A stretch of 64,000 bases of DNA from positions 1-64,000 of the forward strand of contig CAZGWK010000006.1 of NCBI GenBank assembly GCA_964529285.1. The letters are read 5' to 3'. This DNA is from SURF-21 sp964529285 (lineage in GTDB: Bacteria > Actinomycetota > Geothermincolia > Geothermincolales > RBG-13-55-18). Under the pieces are notes generated by a model. The model searched no databases. It saw nothing but the letters and a program-made list of their open reading frames with translations, and was not told the origin of the DNA. The position numbers and the translations under genes are program-made. Shown one piece after another: positions 26,269 to 35,408 of this stretch (its first letter is position 1; each line of letters opens with the position of its first letter).

Positions 26269-26535
26269 TCAATCTATGATCTCGACGATGGCGTTACGTC
26301 CCTCTTTGGTGGCCGATGCCTTGATGAGGGTGCGCATAGCCTGCGCGATACGCCCCTTCTTGCCGATGACTTTGCCCACGTCTTCCGGGTCCACGTGCAA
26401 CTGAAGAATGATGGATTTCTCTCCTTCCACCGAGGTCACCTCTACGCTGTCGGGATTATCCACGAGGGACTTAGCCAGGTACTCGAGCAGATCTTTCATA
26501 TCCACCTCATGGCCGACCACTCCATCATTTGCCAC
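26269..26535 (-). CDS. khpA: KH-domain RNA-binding protein KhpA
   Basis: Small KH-domain protein of the KhpA/YlqC family; in Gram-positive bacteria it pairs with KhpB/Jag and affects cell size and RNA levels. The GxxG loop is IGKKGRIAQAMRTLIKA. A GTG at 26535 sits six bases after GGAGG (overlapping the rpsP stop), giving 88 residues; an ATG at 26499 with GAGG five bases upstream would give the more usual 76 residues. Gene order rpsP-khpA-rimM is conserved. Confidence 0.93.
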   Translation of the reverse strand: MANDGVVGHEVDMKDLLEYLAKSLVDNPDSVEVTSVEGEKSIILQLHVDPEDVGKVIGKKGRIAQAMRTLIKASATKEGRNAIVEIID

Positions 26536-26536
26536 T

Positions 26537-26794
26537 TTATTCCTCCTGATACTTCTGCCAGATACCCTTGATCTGCATGAGCTTGCGCACCTGGTCCGTT
26601 GGCTGAGCCCCTTCGCGCAGCCACTTCAGGACTTTTTCCTCGTCGAGTTCGATCAGGGATGGCTCTTCCCGCGGATCGTAGCGGCCGAGGGTTTCTATGA
26701 ACCTTCCGTCTCTGGGACTGCGAGAATCGGCGGCCACCACCCGGTAGTAGGGCTTTTTCTTGCCCCCCATCCTCTTGAGCCTGATCTTCACCAA
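26537..26794 (-). CDS. rpsP: 30S ribosomal protein S16
   Basis: S16, 85 residues, starting MVKIRLKRMGGKKKPYYRVV, with the conserved AADSRSPRDGRFIETLGRYDP segment. It lies between ffh and khpA, and heads the trmD operon. The gap to ffh is 51 bases, so co-transcription with ffh is likely. Confidence 0.98.
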   Translation of the reverse strand: MVKIRLKRMGGKKKPYYRVVAADSRSPRDGRFIETLGRYDPREEPSLIELDEEKVLKWLREGAQPTDQVRKLMQIKGIWQKYQEE

Positions 26795-26845
26795 TTAAAC
26801 CGCGCTCCTTTCCGTTTCGATCATCCCGCATATCTCGCGGATCCG

Positions 26846-28174
26846 CTACAACTGGAAGGGGAATGCCTGCCCCATTTTGCGTGGGGACATCTTCCCGAAT
26901 TGCTTGATAAGCTTCTGCATCTGTTGAAACTGCTGCAGCAGGCGGTTCACGTCCTGGGTGCTCATGCCGCTTCCCCTCGCGATGCGCTGCTTGCGGCTTG
27001 CTCCGATTATCTGCGGCTTGCGCCGTTCCTCGGGAGTCATGGACTGGATGATCGCCTCGACCTGCTTGATCTGCCCTTCGTCCACCTGCAGCCCCTTTAA
27101 TTTCGAGGCGGAGATCCCGGGGATCATGCCCAGGATCTGGTCCAGCGGACCCATCTTCTTCAGCTGCTCCATCTGGTCTAGAAAATCCTCCAGAGTGAAC
27201 TGCTGTTTGCGCAGTTTTTTCTCGAGTTCCTTTGCCTTCTCTTCATCGTAGGTCGACTGAGCCTTCTCGATAAGAGTGAGCATATCGCCCATACCCAGGA
27301 TACGCGAGGCCATACGGTCGGGATAGAAGGCCTCCAGGTCGCCGATCTTCTCCCCGACGCTGGCGAACTTCACCGGCTTGCCGGTCACCGCCTTGATGGA
27401 AAGGGCCGCGCCGCCACGTGCGTCTCCGTCCAGCTTGGTGAGGATAATTCCGTCGAAACCTACATCATCCGCGAAGGATTGCGCCACATTCACCGCATCC
27501 TGGCCGGTCATGGCGTCAACCACCAACAGGGTCTCGTTGGGCGAGAAATCACTGCGGATGCGCACGAGCTCCTGCATCATCTCTTCGTCGACGTGCAGGC
27601 GGCCCGCGGTGTCAATGAGCACCGTGTCCATGCCCTCCTTTTCCGCCTTACGTATTCCCGCCTCCACGATCTTCTCCGGCCGCGCGGAGCGGTCGGCATA
27701 GACCTCGATGCCTGCCTGCTCGCCCAACTTCTCCAGCTGGTCGATGGCCGCAGGCCGATATGTATCGGCGGCCACCATCATGGGGTGGCGGCCCTGATTC
27801 TTGAGGTGGACGGCCAGCTTGGCGGTAGCCGTTGTCTTTCCGGAACCCTGCAGACCGACGAGCATGACCGTCACCGGTGGGCGGCCGCCGAAGTTTATCT
27901 TCTCGTGCGAGCTGCCCAGGAGTTGCGTGAGCTCCTCGTCCACTATCTTGATGACCTGCTGGGCGGGGGTGAGTGAACGGAGGACCTCTTCTCCCACCGC
28001 CCTCTCCTGCACCCGTGCTACGAAATCCTTGACCACCTTGAAATTGACGTCCGCCTCCAGGAGCGCCAGCCGTATCTCACGCATCACTTCGGCCACCTGA
28101 TTTTCGGACAGCTTGCCGTGCCCGCGCAGTTTCTTGAAGATGTCCTGCAGGCGGTCGCTCAAGTTATCGAACAT
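26846..28174 (-). CDS. ffh: Signal recognition particle protein Ffh
   Basis: SRP54 GTPase that targets nascent membrane proteins, about 442 residues. N domain starts MFDNLSDRLQDIFKKLRGHG; the G domain has G1 GLQGSGKTTATAKLA, the DTAGRLHVDEEMM G3 and TKLDGDARGG G4/G5; the C-terminal M domain is methionine-rich (QFQQMQKLIKQFGKM). The ATG at 28174 has GAGG about ten bases upstream and gives the standard N-terminus; an in-frame extension of 16 residues is not supported. FtsY, its receptor, is the next gene upstream. Confidence 0.97.
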   Translation of the reverse strand: MFDNLSDRLQDIFKKLRGHGKLSENQVAEVMREIRLALLEADVNFKVVKDFVARVQERAVGEEVLRSLTPAQQVIKIVDEELTQLLGSSHEKINFGGRPPVTVMLVGLQGSGKTTATAKLAVHLKNQGRHPMMVAADTYRPAAIDQLEKLGEQAGIEVYADRSARPEKIVEAGIRKAEKEGMDTVLIDTAGRLHVDEEMMQELVRIRSDFSPNETLLVVDAMTGQDAVNVAQSFADDVGFDGIILTKLDGDARGGAALSIKAVTGKPVKFASVGEKIGDLEAFYPDRMASRILGMGDMLTLIEKAQSTYDEEKAKELEKKLRKQQFTLEDFLDQMEQLKKMGPLDQILGMIPGISASKLKGLQVDEGQIKQVEAIIQSMTPEERRKPQIIGASRKQRIARGSGMSTQDVNRLLQQFQQMQKLIKQFGKMSPRKMGQAFPFQL

Positions 28175-28428
28175 GCTTATATTTCCTCGCTCGCTACGGC
28201 CCTCACAGCTGCATGCATGCATGCCCCGGGAAGAGCCCGATCCAAACGGACCACTAAACTATTAAAATTAGCCGAAACACCAGGTTATGTCAAAGTTTAA
28301 TTCAGGCATGCATATTCGGCATCATATGCAGCTCGCCTCTTCCACCACGCAGGACGCGGTAACCCTTCCCTGCCTGGCCTCGCAATCGTTACACCACAGC
28401 CAGACCGCCTCCAGGTCATACTGCGTAC
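28175..28428 (-). other. ffh-ftsY intergenic region with a short Cys-rich open frame
   Basis: 254 bases between ftsY stop and ffh start. On the minus strand the frame from 28477 down to the TGA at 28322 is open for 51 codons, overlapping the ftsY 3' end in another frame, and its intergenic part reads WCNDC, then a cysteine ten or so residues later and a final SCI before the stop. It has no ATG, GTG or clear ribosome binding site, so it may be chance or a decayed small zinc protein. The rest of the stretch holds a repeated GCATGCATGC motif and nothing else recognised. Confidence 0.3.
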
Positions 28429-29667
28429 CTAGGAGAAAAGTGCGCAGGCGAACTCCTGCGCGTCGAAGGCGTGCAGGTCATCCAGCTTCTCGCCCACGCC
28501 GATGAACTTGATGGGGATGCCCAGTTCGTGCACGATCGCCACCACTATCCCGCCCTTGGCCGTGCCGTCCAGCTTGGTAAGCACCACCCCCGTCACCTCG
28601 ACGGCGTCCCCGAACTGCTGTGCCTGGATGAGGCCGTTCTGCCCGGTTGTAGCGTCGATGACCAGCAGCGTCTCGGAGACCGGCGCGTTGCGCTCGGCCA
28701 CGCGCTTGATCTTCTTCAGCTCCTCCATGAGATTGGCCTTGGTGTGCAACCTTCCGGCGGTGTCGGCGATGACCACGTTCATGTTGCGCGCCAGGGCGGC
28801 CTCCACGGCGTCGTGCACCACGGCCGCCGCGTCCGCGCCCTGTTTGTGTTTAACGGTATGCACGCCCACGCGGTTGCCCCAGGTCTCCAGTTGTTCGACG
28901 CCGGCGGCGCGAAAAGTGTCGCCGGCTGCCAGGATTACCCTCTTACCATCCTGGCACAACAGGTGCGCCAGCTTGGCGATGGTGGTAGTCTTGCCCGTTC
29001 CATTCACGCCGACGACCAGTATTACGCTAGGCCCGTCTTCGGCGTAGTATAGCCCACCGTCCCCGATGTCGAGCGCGTCGGCCAGAACCTCGCGGAAGAG
29101 GTCAAGGAGCCCTTCCGGGTCTTTCACCTTCTCTGCCGCCATACGTTCCCTTACCCTCTCCACCAGGATCTTAGTCATCTCCATACCGACGTCTGCCCCT
29201 ACCAGGATGTCCTCGACTTCCTCCCAGAAGACATCGTCGAAGCGCCGGGAGGCCATGGCCCTGGAAAGGGGCGCCACGAAGTTCATGCGGCTCTTGGAAA
29301 GACCCTGCCGCAGCCGGGACCGCCACCTCTTTTTATCCTCTTCGGGGGGAAGTTCGCCGGCCGCCATCCCGTATCGGGACGGCGGCGCTGCGTCCTCCTC
29401 CATGGCTGTCTCGATATCGTAGGCTTCCAGGCCGGCCGGGTTACCCTCTTCTAACTCCGGTCCGCAGTAGAGTGCTTCGCCGAGTCCTTCCTCTACCTCG
29501 GGCAGCTCCTGGAGCTCGCCGAGCGCCTCCTCTTTCTCCCTTTTCCTGGCCTCCTTGAGCTCCCTTTTCTCGGCCTTGAGCCGGGCCTTCTCCTCTTTTT
29601 TAAGTCTCCTGGCTTCTTCCTTTTCGCGTTTCCTGCGTTCCTTTTCCTGTTTTTTATCCTCTTCCAT
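28429..29667 (-). CDS. ftsY: SRP receptor GTPase FtsY
   Basis: Receptor for SRP at the membrane, about 412 residues. The N-terminal A region (about 100 residues) is extremely charged, with repeated KEE/RRK/EKE blocks that look like a coiled coil, followed by an NG domain. G1 is GVNGTGKTTTIAKLA, G3 DTAGRLHTKANLMEE, G4 TKLDGTAKGG; the C-terminus has FIGVGEKLDDLHAFDAQEF. The ATG at 29667 is preferred over an upstream GTG because GAGG is too close to the latter. A 100-base assembly gap and repeats lie just upstream. Confidence 0.96.
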   Translation of the reverse strand: MEEDKKQEKERRKREKEEARRLKKEEKARLKAEKRELKEARKREKEEALGELQELPEVEEGLGEALYCGPELEEGNPAGLEAYDIETAMEEDAAPPSRYGMAAGELPPEEDKKRWRSRLRQGLSKSRMNFVAPLSRAMASRRFDDVFWEEVEDILVGADVGMEMTKILVERVRERMAAEKVKDPEGLLDLFREVLADALDIGDGGLYYAEDGPSVILVVGVNGTGKTTTIAKLAHLLCQDGKRVILAAGDTFRAAGVEQLETWGNRVGVHTVKHKQGADAAAVVHDAVEAALARNMNVVIADTAGRLHTKANLMEELKKIKRVAERNAPVSETLLVIDATTGQNGLIQAQQFGDAVEVTGVVLTKLDGTAKGGIVVAIVHELGIPIKFIGVGEKLDDLHAFDAQEFACALFS

Positions 29668-29729
29668 CTCCACCTGCCTCGGTCATAACTCTCTTGCAAG
29701 CACCTTTAATCTATCATAGCTCAACATTT

Positions 29730-29783
29730 TGGGGTCAGAGCTCGAAAATTGACATTGCGGACAACGCATATTTTCAACATTAT
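29730..29783. repeat. REP/MITE-like unit 1, first copy
   Basis: A 54-base unit beginning TGGGGTCAGAGCTCGAAAAT and ending at the assembly gap. The same 54 bases recur at 29941-29994. It contains a short inverted pair GAAAAT/ATTTTC and is flanked on both sides in the second copy by GGGGTCAGAGCTC. Confidence 0.85.
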
Positions 29784-29883
29784 NNNNNNNNNNNNNNNNN
29801 NNNNNNNNNNNNNNNNNNNNNNNNNNNNNNNNNNNNNNNNNNNNNNNNNNNNNNNNNNNNNNNNNNNNNNNNNNNNNNNNNNN
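29784..29883. other. Assembly gap (100 N)
   Basis: Exactly 100 undetermined bases, the usual placeholder for a gap of unknown length. In the intact second copy only about 20 bases (GGGGTCAGAGCTCAAATG and one more) separate the flanking sequences, so the true missing piece may be that short, or could contain further repeat copies. Confidence 0.98.
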
Positions 29884-29938
29884 TGGCATCTCCCGGAAAT
29901 GCTATCCTTTCTCGCCGCGGCAGAATGAGACGCAACAT
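29884..29938. repeat. REP/MITE-like unit 2, first copy
   Basis: 55 bases starting TGGCATCTCCCGGAAATGCT and ending CGCAACAT, repeated exactly at 30015-30069. Here it continues into TGGGGTCAG (next unit 1) instead of the closing CTGACCC arm. Confidence 0.85.
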
Positions 29939-29940
29939 CT

Positions 29941-30083
29941 TGGGGTCAGAGCTCGAAAATTGACATTGCGGACAACGCATATTTTCAACATTATGGGGTC
30001 AGAGCTCAAATGTTGGCATCTCCCGGAAATGCTATCCTTTCTCGCCGCGGCAGAATGAGACGCAACATTTGAGCTCTGACCCT
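29941..30083. repeat. REP/MITE-like element, complete copy with 20-bp inverted repeat
   Basis: Complete copy: unit 1 (29941-29994) followed by a palindromic element at 29995-30082 whose left arm GGGTCAGAGCTCAAATGTTG is the exact reverse complement of the right arm ending CTGACCC. The loop is unit 2. The right end touches the TAG stop codon of smc. Structure (directly repeated GGGGTCAG head, then a hairpin with GGGGTCAG/CTGACCCC ends) fits REP or RAYT-mobilised elements; no transposase lies nearby. Confidence 0.85.
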
Positions 30084-33000
30084 AGGCGGTACCGGTACGG
30101 GCCAGGCGTTCGGCCTCTTCGAGCTTCTGGCTGACGATGCGCGAGATCCCCGAAGCCTGCATGGAAACCCCGTAGAGTATATCGGCGATCTCCATGGTGC
30201 GCTTCTGGTGGGTGATCACGATGAGCTGCGAGTCACCCTTGAACTCCTTGAGCATGTTCAGGAAACGGTGGAGGTTTACATCGTCAAGAGCAGCCTCCAC
30301 CTCGTCCAGGAAATAGAAGGGACTGGGCCTGGTCTTGAAAATAGCGAAAAGAAAGGCGAGGGAGGTAAGAGCGGTCTCGCCGCCGGAGAGCAGGGAAAGC
30401 TTCTTGAGCCTCTTTCCCCGCGGCTGTGCTTCTACGTCTACGCCGGTATTGAGCAGGTCGGTGGGATCCGTGAGGCTCAGCTCCGCTCTACCCTGGGGGA
30501 AGAGCATCTCGAAGAGCTCCTGGAAATGCAGGTTGACTTCCTCGAATGTCTCCTTGAATATGCGTACGACCTCACGGTCTATGGCGCGCACCACCTTGAG
30601 CAGGGCAGCCTTGCTTTCGCGCAGATCCTCCACCTGCTCCATGAGGAAATCGTGACGCTCCTTCATCGCCCCGTACTCTTCTACCGCCCGCGGATTGACC
30701 TGACCCAGTGAATCGAGGCGGCGCTGCAGCCCCTCGAGTCTGGTTTTCATATCTTCCACGCTGGAGGCGGGCAGGTATTCCGTGAGAGCGGTTTCCAAGG
30801 GGAGCTTGTATTCGTCCAGCAGTCTCTGCACCAGCATATCAACGCGCATCTTAAGCTGTGCTGCCGCCAGGTCGCGGTTGTGCACCAGTTCCCGCAGTTC
30901 GCTCTCGCGGTATTCCACCTCCTCCTGGCGGCGCCGCGCCGCCTCCTGCTCCTCTTCCCTGCGGACCAGTTCTTCCCTGCTCTCTTTTTCCCTGTTTGCG
31001 AGTCCTGACGCCAGCCTGCCGTGCGCCTCCACGAGCCTTTCCACCAGGCCCAGGATCTCCTCCTGTAGCCGCGCCATGCGGTCAAGTTCCCCGCGTCCCG
31101 GCAGAGGCGGCCCCTCCATCTCAGCGGCGATCTCACCGACTCTCTCCTCCAGATGACACCGTCTCTCCGCCATGGATGCCTTCTGTGCCAGGATATCCCG
31201 CAGGGCTTCTTCGCATTCCCGCTCGCGCCGGCGCAATTTTTCGATACTGTCCTCACACCCGGCCAACCTGGGTCGCAGCTCTTGCGATTCAGCCTCACAC
31301 CGTGACGCTTCCGCCTCGAGGGGCGGGACCTTGTCCAGCAACCCGGCCTCTTCCTTCTCAAGGGCCGCCACGCGCTCTTCCAGTGCGACCTCTTCCTCCT
31401 CTTCCCGTTCCGTCCGCATTCTCAGCTCGCGCACCGCCGCCTCGAGCTCCCTTAGCTCGGCCTCCAGCCCTATTCTCTCCTGCGCCATTTTCTCCAGGTC
31501 TTTTTCCAGGCCCGCGATGGTAGAGAGAGCGCTCTTGCGCTGCACCTCTAGTGAAATCCCCTCCTCGTCGCAGAGGTCTAGCATGTCCTGGAGCTCTTCT
31601 ACTTCCCTGCGCCTGGCGATGACGTGAAACGGGCTGCGAGGACGCGCGCCTCCCTTCACCGCACGCCTCGGAGCGATGACATCCCCCTCTCTCGTAACGA
31701 AGGTCAGCCTGGGATAGAGCTCGGCCTTGTTTTCCGCTTCATCCAAAGAGGAACAAAAGACCACGTCCCCCAGGAGATACTCGAGGGCGGGCCGTATTTC
31801 GGGATCGCAATCCACGGCATCCAGGGCATGCGTGCCGCCGGCTACATGCGCCAGGTTTCTCGTCTCGCTTACGCAAGCGGAGTCGATCTCGCATAGCGGC
31901 AGGAAGATAGCGTAGCCCCCCTCCTGCTTCTTCAAGATCCTGATGGCTTCCATGGCACTGTGCAGATCCTTGGTCAACAGGCAGAAGAGCCACGGCCCCA
32001 GGAACGATTCCAGTGCTTTTTCCCATTCGTCTTGGACACTTATCTTGTGCAGCAGTATGCCGAGCACTCCGGGCAGATTCCCGCCTTCATCCATGACCCT
32101 GGCGGCTGCGGCCGCATAATCGATACGCGAGCTGAAGACCTCCTGCAGGGCTCTCAGCCTGGCAACCACCAGCGCTTCATCCTGGAAAGACCGCCTCTGC
32201 TTGCGCGATACGGTCTCTAATTCCTCCCTGAAGCGATACAAGTCCTCGCGTGCCGCGGCCATCTTCACGTCTTTTTCGTCCCGCTGGCCGGCGATCTTCG
32301 CCATATCCTCTTGCGTTGCTTCTATCTCCTGCTCCAAGGCCCCGATTCGCTGCGATGCGGCTTCCCGCTGCACTCTCAGGCGTTCCGCTTCCTCACGGTT
32401 TTCCTCCACCCTTGCCGCTGCCCGCTCCGACTCCTCCTGCGATTTGCTCTCTTTCTCCCGCAGTTCTGCCAGGGAGCGCTTCAGGCTTTCACGCTCCCGC
32501 CTGGCAAGGCCGAGCTCCTCCGCCAGCGCTTTCCTCTCATCGCGCAGGCGCTTTTCCTCCGACTCCTTTCTCGCGAGACCATCCCGCGTACGGTCCAGCT
32601 CCTCCTCCAACTCGAGCTTCTTGCGCAGGAGTAACTCCCGGCGCGACTCCCAGCCTTCCCTGAAAGAGATGTCTCCGCTCAGTGCCGCGTACAGCTTCAG
32701 CCTTTCCTCTCCAAGGCTCTCGCACGCCCGCAACCGCTCCCCAAGTGAGAGCAGCCGCATCTCCCTTTGCCGGCACCCATCCAGCGCCTGCCGCAGCTCG
32801 CGCATTCTGGTATCCAGAAAGGCCAGCTGCTCTTTTCCCTCCCTGACCTCCCTGGAAGTCTCCTCCAGCTCTCCGGCCAGCCTCTCCTCCTCGTCCCTGC
32901 GGTTCTCCCACTGGCCCTTGAGGTCCTGCAGTTCGGAGACGAGGATACGGATGGACAGCTCTCTTATCTGCGTGGTGAACTCCGCGTACTCTCTGGCTTG

Positions 33001-33630
33001 CTGTGCCTGCCTTTCCAGTGGCCGCAGCTGCTTATTGACCTCGGATATGATATCTCTCACCCGCACCAGGTTACGTTCCATGCCCTCCATCTTGCGCAAG
33101 GCTTTCTCCTTACGCCGCCGGTGCTTACGCAGCCCCGCCGCCTCCTCCAGGAAGGCGCGCCGGTCCTCCGGCTGGCTGCGCAGTATCGCCTCCAGCTTGT
33201 TCTGCCCGATCACCGCCGTGAGCTCACGGCCCACCCCCAGGTCTGAAAGCAGCTCCTGTATGTCCACCAGGCGGCAGGGCGCCTTGTTCAGCAGGTATTC
33301 GCTTTCGCCGGTGCGGTAAATGCGGCGCGTCACGACTACCTCGGGGAAATCCAATGCCATTTTCCCGCCGCGGTTGTCGAAGGACAGCGACACCTCGGCC
33401 ATGCTCAGCGGCTGACGGGTGGCGCTGCCGGCGAAGATGACATCCTCCATCTTCGTCCCGCGCAGGTTACGCGGGCTCTGTTCTCCAAGCACCCACAACA
33501 CCGCATCGGCGACGTTGCTCTTGCCGCTGCCGTTGGGACCGACGATGACCGATATACCGGGTTCGAAATCGAGGGTGACCTTATCCGCAAAGGACTTGAA
33601 ACCTCGAGCGGTAAGCGACTTCAGGTACAT
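30082..33630 (-). CDS. smc: Chromosome segregation protein SMC
   Basis: Full-length SMC ATPase, 1182 residues, which with ScpA and ScpB organises chromosomes. Walker A is GPNGSGKS at residues 31-38 after GFKSFADKVTLDFEPGISVI. Two long coiled coils flank a hinge near residues 510-660. The C-terminal head has LSGGETALTSLAFLFAIF (signature) and FYFLDEVEAALDD (Walker B). The stop codon overlaps the outer base of a REP-like element, so the downstream region is repeat sequence. rnc is four kilobases upstream, as in many Gram-positive genomes. Confidence 0.97.
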   Translation of the reverse strand: MYLKSLTARGFKSFADKVTLDFEPGISVIVGPNGSGKSNVADAVLWVLGEQSPRNLRGTKMEDVIFAGSATRQPLSMAEVSLSFDNRGGKMALDFPEVVVTRRIYRTGESEYLLNKAPCRLVDIQELLSDLGVGRELTAVIGQNKLEAILRSQPEDRRAFLEEAAGLRKHRRRKEKALRKMEGMERNLVRVRDIISEVNKQLRPLERQAQQAREYAEFTTQIRELSIRILVSELQDLKGQWENRRDEEERLAGELEETSREVREGKEQLAFLDTRMRELRQALDGCRQREMRLLSLGERLRACESLGEERLKLYAALSGDISFREGWESRRELLLRKKLELEEELDRTRDGLARKESEEKRLRDERKALAEELGLARRERESLKRSLAELREKESKSQEESERAAARVEENREEAERLRVQREAASQRIGALEQEIEATQEDMAKIAGQRDEKDVKMAAAREDLYRFREELETVSRKQRRSFQDEALVVARLRALQEVFSSRIDYAAAAARVMDEGGNLPGVLGILLHKISVQDEWEKALESFLGPWLFCLLTKDLHSAMEAIRILKKQEGGYAIFLPLCEIDSACVSETRNLAHVAGGTHALDAVDCDPEIRPALEYLLGDVVFCSSLDEAENKAELYPRLTFVTREGDVIAPRRAVKGGARPRSPFHVIARRREVEELQDMLDLCDEEGISLEVQRKSALSTIAGLEKDLEKMAQERIGLEAELRELEAAVRELRMRTEREEEEEVALEERVAALEKEEAGLLDKVPPLEAEASRCEAESQELRPRLAGCEDSIEKLRRRERECEEALRDILAQKASMAERRCHLEERVGEIAAEMEGPPLPGRGELDRMARLQEEILGLVERLVEAHGRLASGLANREKESREELVRREEEQEAARRRQEEVEYRESELRELVHNRDLAAAQLKMRVDMLVQRLLDEYKLPLETALTEYLPASSVEDMKTRLEGLQRRLDSLGQVNPRAVEEYGAMKERHDFLMEQVEDLRESKAALLKVVRAIDREVVRIFKETFEEVNLHFQELFEMLFPQGRAELSLTDPTDLLNTGVDVEAQPRGKRLKKLSLLSGGETALTSLAFLFAIFKTRPSPFYFLDEVEAALDDVNLHRFLNMLKEFKGDSQLIVITHQKRTMEIADILYGVSMQASGISRIVSQKLEEAERLARTGTA

Positions 33631-33805
33631 GCTTGCACTGCTCTCCTCTTGCTCAGCGTTTTAAACGGATTTTCCCAGTATTTTTCTCCCCCCAAGCCCT
33701 ATTACCCTTCCGTGGTCGTGGGAAATAGACGCCTTAATGCATGGTTGTACCGATAGGTGCGGACCCGCAAATAGATCTGCCTATATGCCGTCTCCAGGCT
33801 GCCCC

Positions 33806-34663
33806 CTACTCGACCGGGTAGAAGGCTACGCCCACCGTGCCGGGTCCGACATGAGAACCGACGACCGGACCGGTCTCGTTAAAGACTATGGCCTCGGGGT
33901 CGCAATCAAGGGCTGCCTTTATCTTTTCCCTCAATTCCTCGAGTCTGTCCATATTGCGCACGTGGGTCAGTCCCACCTGTACCTCTCTGCCTTTGGCCTT
34001 CTCCACCGACAGCTCGACCAGGCGGTCGAGGGCTTTCTTGCTGCCGCGTACCTTGTCCAGGGCATCTATGGTACCGTCGAGATACAAGATGGGCTTGATG
34101 CGCAGCATGGAGCCCATCAAGGCCTGGGCGCCTCCGATCCTGCCCCCGCGGTGCAGGTATTCCAGGGTATCGACGCAGAACATGATCACGCCTTCCGCGA
34201 TCATCTTGGAGGCCAGGGCTTTCAGCTCCTCCATGCTCTTGCCGGCATCCCTCGCCTTGACCAGTTCCCGCACGAAAAGCATGAGCTGTATTCCGGTGAA
34301 GCGGGAATCGACGACCTCTATGGGATAATCCCCCATTTCGGACGCGGCAGAGCGGGCGGATTCGCAGGTGCCGCTGATGCCCGACGAGATGTGTATGCTG
34401 AATAGCGCGTCATAGCGTTCCGACATCTCCCTGTAAGTCTCCAGGAACTCGCCGGCAGAGGGTTGGGACGTGGTCGGGAAGATATCTTCTTCCTGCATGC
34501 GCCTGTAGAACTCGTCGTTGCTTATGTCTATTCCCTCCCTGTAGGACACGTCCTCGATGATCACCTTCAATGGAACCACCTTGATGTCGTTCGCGACAAC
34601 GTAGTCCTCGTCCATATAAGCGGTTGAGTCTGTCACGATCCCTATGCCAGCCAATTCGATCAC
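33806..34663 (-). CDS. DegV family fatty-acid-binding protein
   Basis: DegV-fold protein of 285 residues, binding a fatty acid for phosphorylation by a FakA-type kinase. Family marks are IGIVTDSTAYMDEDYV at the start, a TTSQPSAGEFLETY loop (Thr/Ser that hold the carboxylate) and SIHISSGISGTCESA. The start is GTG close behind an AAAAGGGG run. A DAK2/FakA-like gene lies about 8 kb away at 42.5-44.1 kb, so a fatty-acid phosphorylation pair is encoded in the window. Ligand length is not predictable. Confidence 0.92.
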   Translation of the reverse strand: MIELAGIGIVTDSTAYMDEDYVVANDIKVVPLKVIIEDVSYREGIDISNDEFYRRMQEEDIFPTTSQPSAGEFLETYREMSERYDALFSIHISSGISGTCESARSAASEMGDYPIEVVDSRFTGIQLMLFVRELVKARDAGKSMEELKALASKMIAEGVIMFCVDTLEYLHRGGRIGGAQALMGSMLRIKPILYLDGTIDALDKVRGSKKALDRLVELSVEKAKGREVQVGLTHVRNMDRLEELREKIKAALDCDPEAIVFNETGPVVGSHVGPGTVGVAFYPVE

Positions 34664-34700
34664 CCCTTTTTCCTTAGCGAACTCTCTACTCCGATCTGTC

Positions 34701-35408
34701 TTACATGCAGGCCAAGCGGTCCAGGGCTTCCCTGGCAGCCCCCTGCTCGGCCTCCTTCTTGGAGCTCCCGCTCCCTTTTCCCATCTTCGCGTCCGCGATA
34801 AATACCGCGGCGTGGAACGTCTTGCGGTGATCGGGCCCCTCTTCGCGCAGCCGGTAGCGGGGCAGTATGCCTCTTTCCTTTACCACTATCTCCTGCAGGC
34901 GAGACTTGTAATCGTAGTCGAGGGTGCCGGATACCGCGTCCTCGAGCTTCTTAGCGAAGAGCCTCAAGCACAGCTCCCCTGCCTTCTCCAGGCCCTGATC
35001 CAGGTAGACAGCGCCTATGAGCGCTTCCAGGGCGTCTGCTATGATCGATGCCTTTTCTCCTCCCCCGTCGGCCTTTTCCTCCCGGCTCAGCATAATATAC
35101 TCTCCGATGCCGAGCTCACGCGCGGTCTCCGCCAGGGAGTTCATGTTCACCAGGTACGATCTGATGCGCGTCAGGTCTCCCTCGTTCAACTCGCCGTGCT
35201 TGCGGTACAGATAATCGGATATGACTACATCGAGCACGGCGTCGCCGAGGAATTCCAGCCTCTCGTTCGTGTAATCGGACGACATGCATGCCTCGTGAGC
35301 GTAGGAGCGGTGGGTCAAGGCTCGATGCAGGAGTTCCTTGTCGGCGAATTCCACCAGCAATAAATCTTCTATGGCTTCCCTCTTCCTGCCGCGCCGCCTG
35401 AAGATCAT
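34701..35408 (-). CDS. rnc: Ribonuclease III
   Basis: Double-stranded-RNA endonuclease for rRNA processing, 235 residues. The catalytic signature NERLEFLGDAVLD is at about residues 48-60 and a C-terminal dsRNA-binding domain is recognisable (DYKSRLQEIVVKERGILPRY, then GSGSSKKEAEQGAAREALDRL). The ATG overlaps the plsX stop as ATGA and has AAGGAGG six bases upstream. A longer in-frame frame runs through plsX and is rejected. Order rnc-plsX-rpmF is typical of Gram-positive bacteria. Confidence 0.97.
   Translation of the reverse strand: MIFRRRGRKREAIEDLLLVEFADKELLHRALTHRSYAHEACMSSDYTNERLEFLGDAVLDVVISDYLYRKHGELNEGDLTRIRSYLVNMNSLAETARELGIGEYIMLSREEKADGGGEKASIIADALEALIGAVYLDQGLEKAGELCLRLFAKKLEDAVSGTLDYDYKSRLQEIVVKERGILPRYRLREEGPDHRKTFHAAVFIADAKMGKGSGSSKKEAEQGAAREALDRLACM

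Noticed and set aside
32201..33319. Ser/Arg-rich plus-strand frame opposite smc
   Set aside because: Low-complexity composition is what an antisense read of coiled-coil codons gives.
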